Source of the DNA: Cylindrodendrum hubeiense
Taxonomy: Eukaryota; Ascomycota; Sordariomycetes; Hypocreales; Nectriaceae
Length of the DNA: 38,915 nucleotides
Direction of reading: 5' to 3'
Assembly: GCA_014621425.1 (NCBI GenBank)
Contig: JAANBB010000387.1
Location: 1-38,915 of the forward strand
Position numbers and translations under genes: made by a program. The notes beneath the pieces were generated by a model. It saw only the letters and a list, made by a program, of their open reading frames with translations. It was not told where the DNA came from and did not search any database. This document shows positions 30,101 through 38,915 of the stretch, one piece after another. Position 1 is the stretch's first letter. The number at the start of each line of letters is the position of its first letter.

Positions 30101-30310
30101 TGCGTCTGCGCTGCCCAATAATTCGTAGAGGCCAGCTTCTCGTTTGCGCTCGTCGCCCATCGGTGTCTCGACGAAGGGGGATTTGTCGAGTGTGATTTTT
30201 GGTTGTTTCGCAGACGGTGTTTTGGAGCTGTTGTCATTTTTTGTTCGTTTTTGGGGCTTCGGGATGGCATTGGAGCCCTCCTTGGCTCCGCGCTTTCTTT
30301 TACTGCCCAT
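27200..30310 (-). CDS. POL5: POL5/MYBBP1A-family nucleolar protein
   Basis: Despite its name 'DNA polymerase V', the yeast protein is an essential nucleolar factor for rRNA synthesis and large-subunit assembly and is not a real replicative polymerase. Exons on the minus strand are 30310-29293 and 29238-27200, separated by a 54-nt intron (GTAAGT donor, GCTGAC branch, CTAG acceptor), giving 1018 residues, close to yeast Pol5. The N terminus has nuclear/nucleolar basic signals (KRKRGAK, KPQKRTK). Then comes a long helical-repeat region with family features (GLYELLGSADATERIDAADC, RLGFSLVLTELLGQLF, KVWLRSQCGWVIVQ). About 714-792 is a very acidic Asp/Glu block, as in Pol5 and MYBBP1A. A helical C-terminal domain follows, ending ASQAHS. 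The frame is intact across the junction (VVD-D-GLFSKS). Confidence 0.93.
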
Positions 30311-33300
30311 GATTGCTCTGTTGTGGCAGTGAAATGAAGTTAAGTTGAGAGGGAGGTGGTGATCTTATCGCCCATCTTCCAGATGGTATGCCAGGGAAAA
30401 AAATCCAGGAACCCGAGTTGTGCCCGTGGTCACCGCCCTGAGACACCCCGCGACCCCACTGAATTGACGTACATAGTCGGGGCTGCTACCGATGGGGTGG
30501 TACGGCAGAAACCCAGCCACACTTGGCCTACCCTGGATCCATGCATGTCGAAATAATCATGTGGCAAAATTGGGTTCTTTCTGTTGATATTTCTATGTAG
30601 AACTTACTCAGTCCATCAAGCCCATGCAAACATGGTTTTATCCAATGCGCTGTAACCATGTTATGCTTGTTGAAAAGGTAGAAGAAATTCGAAGCGTAAG
30701 GTCAAGATGCAGTTCAACATTGGTACCAACCTCAACATGGTACATGATGCACTTGTTTGTGTAGAGGTAAATTAGCTTCCTCGATATATCCGGGTAGACC
30801 AAAGCGATAAGTTCGGTTTTCCACAGTGACAGTGCGTAGTATTCAAATGCCGTACTCAGCACAAGAACACTCAGTAGGAAAGTCAACATAGATTGTATGT
30901 TATTTAACCTTCACCATAAACCTCTCTTTGCAAGCCATCTAATTTCATGTCTCTAATTTTGCTGCCCGTTCTCTAAAGAGGATACCCGACCACCGGCTAC
31001 ATGATCCTAGAATGGCTGGGGTGCTCAAGTTAGATAGGATCGGGTGAGTTTGGGGAGATCAAGAAAGGGGAACTTTAAAATCAACGAGACGCTTAACAAC
31101 AGCAAAATGCACTATACTAGTATATGCAAAGACCCCCTCATCGAGAGGTTCCGATTCATCGCCTACCTATGATCGAAGTCGCTGTTGGTTTCGCGGGATT
31201 ACATTGCCTGATTGGATCAATGCGTTGCACATGTTCGAGGAGACTTGATATCCTCATGTCAGGTCTTGGCTCAACGCAATTGGGTAGACGAGGGGGTTCC
31301 CAAACGCTCTGGTTTTGTCCCAAAGCAGAAAGAACTCAGCTCGTTCTCGACTGATGATTGCCGATACTCGTAATGATTCATGCTGCAGGTACGCCACGTC
31401 AATGACATCTTTGCTGAACCTCCCTGTGGCACTTGGCGGCTGTGCAGAATCTACATCACCACATGGCACCGATTGTGATTTGCAGTATTCTTCATCTTTT
31501 TTTTCTTTCTCTAGTTCTGCGCTGCGCCGTGTTTCACTGGGCTGTTGCCGAATTCTCCGGGTGTCCGGATGAGAGTGGTCGGTACTTTGTGGCTTGACGG
31601 GGCTGCGTCTGATCTTACACTTTGCTTATCCTTGACTGAGTACGTTTTCTTCTTCACTTCTTCCCACCGCCTCTTTCAGTTTCAATGAGGAATGTACTCT
31701 CTAGTTTCATGCCAAGGGTAGGGGCGGAATTCATTCATTACATCTGTGCGCTTGCTATTTTGGAATACCAGCGAGCAAGCTCGGCTGGCGCGGCGAGGCG
31801 GAGGATTCCGGGGTAGACTGAATGCATGAAGCTGAAGTCAAGTGCCGATAGAACCCCGTAACCAAAGCGTTAGGACCGACGCGGATTTTCAAGATCGACC
31901 CTTACGGTCATCATGCGATCAGGGCTCTTGTTTGAGATATATGGGATGGCGCTTCCAGAACGCAGTTCTCAGGCGCAACCCACTGCGCAACCCGAGGATA
32001 CCGAAAATTGTTTCAACTAGGGGACATGAACTACGGTTGTGTTTCATCACCCCGCTTAACCCGGTTGCTTCGTTGACGAGCATAATTAGCTCATGAGTGT
32101 GTCCGTGAATGCGTTTACTACGTAGTACACTCGGCGATGTGTGGTTGCCTCGTCGGAATTGGTCAAACCAGATGCTTATTCCTCGGCTACGACAAATCGT
32201 AGCAGCCGGTTTCAGGTTTAGTGAAGGCCATATATGTCATCTGTCTCGCCATGTTGTCACGCAACCGTCAACTTGGGAATGTGTGTTAACAAGTGACAAT
32301 GCTAGTAACGTCACGGACCTCATTAGGTTGTTCTGACAGCGGAATCAGGACCGAATCAGGCTATGCGGATTAATGATCAGCATTCGCTAGGAATCCGTTC
32401 CCACATGGTTTTTGACGACCTGAAACCTGGATTGTGTACGACCCAGACATATTATACTACCCTAGAGTGCGCACTGACATGTTCATCCCAACTCAGAATC
32501 TCGAGTGAAGATAGGAGGACAGTGAACTGGAGATGATGACCGACAGGGAAATCTCGAACTGGCCTTGGGAGATCTGAGAGTCGGGAATGATGATTCCTCC
32601 ATCACCACAAAACAACAAACCCGATTTTGTCCGTACTTCTCGCCTCTGGCTCATCACGTCTGATGGCTTAGTCTGGAGCTTGGACATCCATTTCATTTCC
32701 CGAAGTAACAAATTTCTGCCCGTGCTCGCGGATAGCGTACCGCAGAGCTGGCAACACAGGGCTACGTGTTCGTCCACTCGTATGACACGAAGGCCATGCT
32801 CGTTGTCCAGAAGGAAGAACCTGGAACCTAGATTCCTGGTGGGTCGGCTACGGGCATGGCTATAGTTACAAAGTATGTGCCAGGAAGAATGTGGCCGGCG
32901 GAACTTGGCGAGACGGGCTCCGGGATGCGGGCTCGAGGAAATGGGCAGAGAGGCGTTTCCCACGGACCCCTCTCTCCGTCCCTTACTCTGTAGGGATACA
33001 GCCCGATGATATTGAGTTGGGATCTGACTGGAAGAGCAGCGAGGTAATTTCCAATTAGGAGACAGCGCACTGGACTACTGCGTAGGGTTCCCGGGAAGAC
33101 TGATATGCGGAAGGACTGGCATGCGGCGAGACATGTCTTTAGCCGGCAGCCTCACTTGAATGCCTGCACGGAGTGGCTTCGTGGCATGCCGCGGAAATGA
33201 GTTTGAGCCTCATTGATTAACCTGGAGCCGTCGAAGTGAAGCCGGGCCATGTGGCACGTGCTCGCATTTTAGATCGGCCAAGCAACACATTTGCAGGTCG

Positions 33301-36300
33301 GAGCGAGGGAGAGACTTTCATAGAACGAAGCGTGAATACTCTGTGGAGCCTCCTTAGCTACTCTGTACTAAGTCGGCTAAAGCGTTGAGACCTGGGATCA
33401 GGAACTAGAGACAGGCGAGGCGTGGAAGTGTCGTCGGCTATTGAGCCGCCACAACGCCGTTTCTGACCTGTCGTCACCAGACAGAAGCAAAACAGAGGTC
33501 GATCGTAGATTTCGAGGGAGGAAGAGAGACGGACTCCCGGCGGAGTGGGGCCGGCGCCGGAGTTTTCGCGCCTCAACAAGGAAGCAACTAAAGCATGTGC
33601 GTGTGCCTGAGGTGGTAATGGGTGGGTGGGATGTGGGCCGAATGTGGGCGACCGCACGTGACTTCGCGCGAATTGACTGGGGAACCGAGCAAAAACGCGA
33701 CACGTCGTGACTTGTTTACTTGGGCGCAATGTTTACCCCACAAACCGCAATCGCAGGACCGCACCGCAGCGTTCGTTCTCACCGCGCTGCATCGCATCAC
33801 AGGGCTGCGCCGCAGATAGCCCTTGCCCGATCCAAAACAACGTGCTGCACAATGCATCACACCATCACAATGCGGGCATTATTTTTACCCCTCACCTCGA
33901 GGGTCAGGAGACGGCTTTCGTGGTAGGGGGTGGGAGGCTTGGAGAGGCATGGGTGACGTGGTGGAGTTCAGCCATCAGCCATCCCACTTTGGGAGGTGGG
34001 AGGGGAGCGCAGGACGAGCTGACGGCTGTGAACTAGCCTGACGATGGGTTCGAGAGAGGCGATTGGGCCGTCTCACGGCGTCTCTAACACTTGTGGGCTG
34101 GCCTGCAGCTCACCATTATCCGTGTAACCCGTCCCTGCGATCCCATTTGTCTTTGGGATGCGCAAGTAAACAACAGCCCTAGACGACGCAAGCTGGGATC
34201 CCCTCGGCTCGCCCGTAGCCCCATGGAGACTCGGCATGGACATGTGCGAATAGATAGCGTCAAGCCGGCGACTGTCTCGCTGCCATGGCCCCGGGTTCGT
34301 GATGCGGCTCAGCTTAGACAAGCGCACTCTGTGCTAGGGTGAGGGGGAGAGTGTAACAACCGATGTCGCGACGTTTTGGGACATGGTGGCATCATTAGAT
34401 TCCCCAGATTGTATAGACAAAACGCAAACAGGCCTACGATGACGATCGATTGTCCTGCGGCCTGGGTCAGTGGCCCTAATAAACTACGGTGAGTGACGTC
34501 GACGACTAAGGCAGGACAAGCGAGGGTGTCGGGAAACGGCGAGGGATCGACGGAGGGCCACATTGGCCCGGCCGTCCTGATACATTGATACGCCAGCAGT
34601 CAGCTTTGGGCACATTGGCTGGCTCCTACCAAGGCAGGGCGGCGGCATGGGTGTGAAAGCGAGCGTGGATAAGAGTGTGCGCCTATCTCTTGTCCGGATG
34701 CTGAATGCGGCATTGTCTTGTGCATTGAAGGGGGCGCCAGACCAAGGATTCAAGGCTCCGAGTCAGGAAAATCTCCGACAGCAGGATACGTTTCTACAGG
34801 GAGACTGATTAGGTTGGATCACATCGCTGTAATCGAGATTTCCCGCTTTGGATGAGCTACAGGTCATCTAGGGCGACGGATGAGTGTCTCGCCATCCCAC
34901 ATCGCTACGAACACGCCGCAGGACCAGAGGTCTAATGCCAAGCGGGACCCTTTGGAGGAGCCCGCCGCCACCAAAAAAAAAAAAAGATTTCTTCTGCGCG
35001 CAGACGAGCGGGCTCATGGGCGAAGAAACAAAAGTCGATTGCCAACGACTCCACCCGGAGAACGGAGGCCGATGAACACCAGGAGACGAACGGCGACGCG
35101 AGTTATTGTCGGGAAGAGATGGGCCTTGAGCTCTTTGGACTTCGGTGAACGCGATCAGCCCTGTCTAAAAAGCAAAGGGCCTAGCTTCTAACCTCAAAGG
35201 CTCCAAATCCCAAGCACCAACCTAATAAGCGTACGGCTAAGCGACCAAGCCCAGACGGAGTAGGCAAGTGAAAAGCACGGAACTTTGGCTGCCCACCAAT
35301 TCATCTTTGTCCGACACTGGCAGCTCGTGTCAATTGGGACATTCATTGTACGATAGGTTCACCACCATCAACTAACTTACCCCATGGGCTCGGTGACAGG
35401 GAGGCCCCCCGTCGGATACTCGGGAAGGCGGAAAGGGTGCTGCAGTGTCAGCGATAGCATCAGCTGCGGCGGCGGAGGCTGTGCTGGAGTCGCCTACAGC
35501 TAGACAAGGAGCTTTGTTTCGAGAGGAGGGGCTCGACTGGCCATTGCCGGCACTTGTTGGCGCTGAGCGATGGAGCTTGGATCCGTCAACGGATCCAACT
35601 CTCGCTGAGCAACAAGGGAGACGAGACACATGACGGCTCCGATGGTCCAGCGACTCCGTTTTGGGGTTCAAAGGCCCCTCAAAGGCCCCTCAGCTGGCTC
35701 AGAACGGACTCAAAACGGCCTCGATGCATTGATCGATGGTTCTTTACTCTGGGGGGCGAAACTGGGAGACCAGGATTGATTGGCCTGTGGTCGGGCGCTT
35801 GGAAAAGTTGAAGGGACGGGGGATCACCAGAGCGGAATTGGTGAAGTTGCTATCAGGGCACCCAGAGGTGGCAGTCTAGATGTCCCAATGGCAATTGGCG
35901 CTGAGCAGGTGCCGGTAAAGTCGAAGTGGGCTCGGGGCCCCCGCGACTATCGACGCCTGCAACGCACTATTGCGACGCCTGCCCGCAAGCTCCAAGCTGA
36001 CACCGCGACTGTCAACACGACGCCGCAAGAGTAAGTGTGACGACTCGAGAGCGAGCCGGAGAATGGACAGCGAGTGTGAGTTCGGAGGAGATATGTAGGC
36101 AGAAAGGCAAAAGAGAGGTGTCTGTCATCAACGTGGTATGCGCCCACTGCCGACTATAGAGCTTGCATCATCATGTCGTTGTTCACACGTGGATGGCGCT
36201 GTGAGCAAACGAACGACATGCGTGAAAAGGCGTGAGGTATGAGGCAGCCTGGCAGCTGTCGTGCATCTCTGGCATCAGCACCACGTCAATTGGTCCCAGC

Positions 36301-37634
36301 ACCGGGAAGCAGGATCGGCAAGACGCACGCAATGCGCTTCCCACTCTCCGCCTGCTCGTCACGAAAGATCTCGCAGCTCGGGACGCTGGGCTGGGCCGGC
36401 GGATGCACGTCGCTGCACGGCATCCAGAGAGGCAAATGTACGGACATCGATCACGGAGCGTTCAATTGGGCAGTGTTGCTGCACGAACTACACGCCCCCC
36501 TTCATCGCCCTACCAGCCTACCAACCCCCGGCGCTACCCTCCCTCCAGTGACGCTCAAGTATTGACTCCCGGCACAGCTCTATTAACCTTGGTCGTGTCT
36601 CGCGCTTGAACGTTGCGGACGTTGCAGGCTCCCTTGGGATGCGGGCCTCGAAGCCGGCAAATGCTCGAGGCAGCGGGAGCGTCTATCCCGGACTCACCCT
36701 CAGCTTTAGCTGCCAATGGCTAATTTGCGCGTGCTCTCTGCGGTCTTGTATGGTGGAACCGGCTTGTTTCTGATGCCGCCCCAAGCCTGGCAACGACCAG
36801 GGCGCTGTCTCAGAAATAGGGACCCTGGATTCTGCCCCCGTCGAGAGTGCACGGAGCCGTTTCGACGGTTGGTTCCGGCTTTTGCCACGCCGAATGGGAG
36901 GGCTTCCGCCGGGACGACTGCTCGACGGGGAGCGGCCGAGGCCTGGAGGGTTGCACGCACTGGAGGCATTAAGCTAGGGGAGTAAGACGGGGTCAGCCGA
37001 GTCCAGGGCGACGTTGACGGAAAGGGCAATTGAAACAGCCGGGGGGGTCGACAAAGGACCGCAAGGTGAGGCAAGGCAAGGCAGGGAGGCAAGCAAGAAA
37101 GCTGCCAGCTCGCCAGGTACGAGATGCGCGACCTGGCCGGGGGCCCGGCGAGCAGCATGAACTGGTTCGATCGGGGGGCAGTGTTCCCCATGATCCGGCT
37201 TCGTTGCGTTGTCGCCGGGCGCCGGGATAGATGTCTTCAATGCCCCATAACTTACTTCCTTACTTCATACGTAGCCAGCTAGTGCTACGTTGTATGGAGG
37301 TGTCATGGAGCTTATGGCCCGGAGCAAAGAATGGTGCCAGACACAACCAGCCGCTGGCCAACGCCATTCCTCGATGCACAAGCCTCCCCGTGCCCCCCGG
37401 ATATAGCACGACGACGACGACGGACGGGATGCGGGCATGAGAATGCCTGCCGTCCCGAGTTATGCTATTCCTGGCACAGCACGGCGATCCGACACCCAAC
37501 AAGGGAGCAGACAGCCGCAAGGGACGTGTTTGGGACAAAGCTCTCGACAAAGAGTCGACTCTCGACTGATGACAGCTCACAGACCAGTTCGAGGGAGGAA
37601 GGGAAGGGAAGGGAAACGCAGGGCGCGCGAGTCC

Positions 37635-37669
37635 AAGCCAAGTCAAGTCAGGTCAAGTCAAGTAAAGTT
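37635..37669. repeat. 5-bp tandem repeat (AAGTC)n
   Basis: About seven head-to-tail pentamers, mostly AAGTC with variants AAGCC, AGGTC, AAGTA and AAGTT, in non-coding DNA. Confidence 0.85.
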
Positions 37670-37955
37670 ACGGAGCGCTGACCGACTCCTCCATCTCAAC
37701 CCACGGACTTCATCCTTTATTACAGCCCGTCCAGGTGACGCCGATTTCCCCAGCGGCGGCAATCTTAATCTGTACCTGACTGCGTAGCTGTCTCAACTGG
37801 GCAACGGAGGCATGTTGCCATTCTGGGGTCCTGACCCCGGCAGCTGTGCCTTGATTCATAGACGGGGGCTTTCACAGTGACAGTCTGAGAATCTTTATCC
37901 GCACACAAAACATGGAGCCTGACTAAGATGGGCGGCCCATCAGCAGGCCGCTGTG

Positions 37956-37980
37956 CTGGAACTGCTGGAACTGCTGGAAC
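37956..37980. repeat. 9-bp tandem repeat (CTGGAACTG x2.8)
   Basis: Two perfect nonamers and a nearly complete third (ending CTGGAAC). Same unit length as the repeats at 884 and 8022. Confidence 0.85.
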
Positions 37981-38613
37981 AACCGCTACGGCAACCAACG
38001 ACACAGGGTGATGATCTTCGACAGCATGGGTGGCGTGCATTCTATGATTTCCATGCGTCTTCTGGTTGCGCAGTCCATCTTGTTACTGGGTCGACGCCAG
38101 GCCTACGCTGGAACCGGCTCGTCATCACAACGGGACGGCAGGACGGCAGGATGCATCTCAGGCCACAGCTCTATGTTGACGCCCTCACCGCCTCTTGGTT
38201 CCCTGGCCACGATGATGTAACCCGGGAGCCGGTGCCTCGTGCGTGGGAGCCGGGAGTGTGTGGCAGAGCCGAGTGCGTGAATGCCAGGGGGGGCTTCATT
38301 ATGCGAACCTGACAGTTGTGCTTGTGCAGCGCGCGCGCCAGGCCAACGCTCCAGCGACGGCAGCCGTCACAAAGCTGGGCACTTCCAGGGAAGGGCAGGT
38401 GTTGGTGGGTAAGGTCTTGGACTGGTGGGTGGGACATCCCAGCGAGGGCGCAGGTGAGAGTGGGTTGGAGCTGGAGGTGACTGACTTGGGGATATTGCTG
38501 CAGCGGCTCTGGTCTGGGCAGCTGGGCAAGCTCCGGGCTGGGCTGCGGCGCTGCGGAAGGTTTTCGGTGCGAGGTGGGCGCCGGGGCGCTGGGGGCGCTG
38601 GAGCTTAGCAGCC

Positions 38614-38655
38614 CTTTGGGGTCTCCTTGGGTCTCTTTGGGTCTTTTTGGGGTGC
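38614..38655. repeat. Imperfect about 11-bp repeat (TTGGGTCTCTT-type)
   Basis: Four degenerate units built on TTGGGTCT with variable T runs, next to the right edge of the window in non-coding DNA. Confidence 0.7.
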
Positions 38656-38915
38656 TCGAGGCCCGTGGAGGTAGGGGTGGGAGCTGCAACGAGCTTGCTA
38701 GTGCGTGGCCGCTAAGCGCCCTGGCAAGGTTCCCCCAAGAGCCTTGTCCCCACCTCCACTGAGCAACCGCGCTGTGCTCGCCAGGGCCGCGCCCACTCAG
38801 CGACGATAGCGGGATGACGAGTGGGCAGCGGGCTGGCTGAGAGACGATTGGCGTGCGCTGTGATTGCTCGCGGGGTGGGCGGCACCTGGTTGGAGCCGCC
38901 TTTGTCCCATGTGTC

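Larger units (their letters stand above)
30311..38915. other. 8.6-kb right-hand region without a convincing gene
   Basis: Neither strand shows a conserved protein, transposase, reverse transcriptase, tRNA or rRNA. Frames are all short (at most about 160 codons) and of Arg/Ser/Pro/Gly-rich composition. The first part (about 30.6-33.3 kb) looks AT-richer, with small interrupted frames. The rest (about 33.4-38.9 kb) is GC-rich with short tandem repeats, poly-A13 at 34972-34984 and palindrome copies. The region could be the long upstream area of a gene beyond the right edge, or decayed repeats. I cannot separate these from sequence alone. Confidence 0.6.

Noticed and set aside
32493..32963. 156-codon minus-strand frame in the gene-poor region
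   Set aside because: Longest frame in the region, but no recognisable domain, and flanking DNA gives no exon structure. I could not support it as a gene or as a pseudogene of a known family.
33358..33860. Overlapping frames on both strands near 33.4-33.9 kb
   Set aside because: Short Arg/Ser/His-rich frames on both strands with equal openness, typical of GC-rich non-coding DNA.

Overview
The window is nuclear DNA of a filamentous ascomycete, most likely a Sordariomycete. Nearly all genes carry short introns (about 48-140 nt, one of 248 nt) with GTRNGT-like donors, CTAAC/CTGAC branch sites and YAG acceptors. The encoded housekeeping proteins are clearly fungal, and GC-rich third positions with frequent CGA arginine codons fit this group. 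Genus cannot be fixed from sequence alone. All splice models below were built by eye and checked for reading frame and family conservation.

Layout. 1-3858: no supportable gene, only short tandem repeats and a pyrimidine-rich leader. 3859-5466 (+): conserved fungal protein of unknown function. 6061-6147 (-): intron-containing tRNA-Tyr(GUA). 6574-7710 (-): small heat-shock protein with a Gly/His/Pro-rich and RGG-rich arm. 8991-10344 (-): four-exon HSL-type (GDXG) esterase/lipase. 11122-11539 (+): COX17 copper chaperone. 11925-12439 (-): small helical protein, unknown. 12864-14633 (-): CCT4 chaperonin subunit. 15073-16548 (+): 26S proteasome ATPase RPT1. 17015-17704 (-): Cys-rich zinc-binding-type protein, unknown. 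18962-20250 (-): cytochrome c1. 20709-22006 (+): RanGAP (RNA1). 22786-23625 (-): Gln/Ala-repeat protein with a 5' UTR intron. 25974-27018 (+): 20S proteasome alpha-7 subunit. 27200-30310 (-): POL5/MYBBP1A-like nucleolar protein. 30311-38915: 8.6 kb without a convincing gene.

The gene block from 6.5 to 30.3 kb is a dense run of housekeeping genes, notably protein folding and turnover (sHsp, CCT4, RPT1, alpha-7) and respiration (COX17, cytochrome c1). Three head-to-head pairs share short promoters: esterase/COX17, CCT4/RPT1 and CYT1/RNA1. The most interesting structural feature is that both proteasome genes appear to have a first coding exon consisting of the ATG alone, so the correct reading frame depends on removing an intron directly after the start codon. 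No virus, transposase, CRISPR array or secondary-metabolite cluster was recognised.
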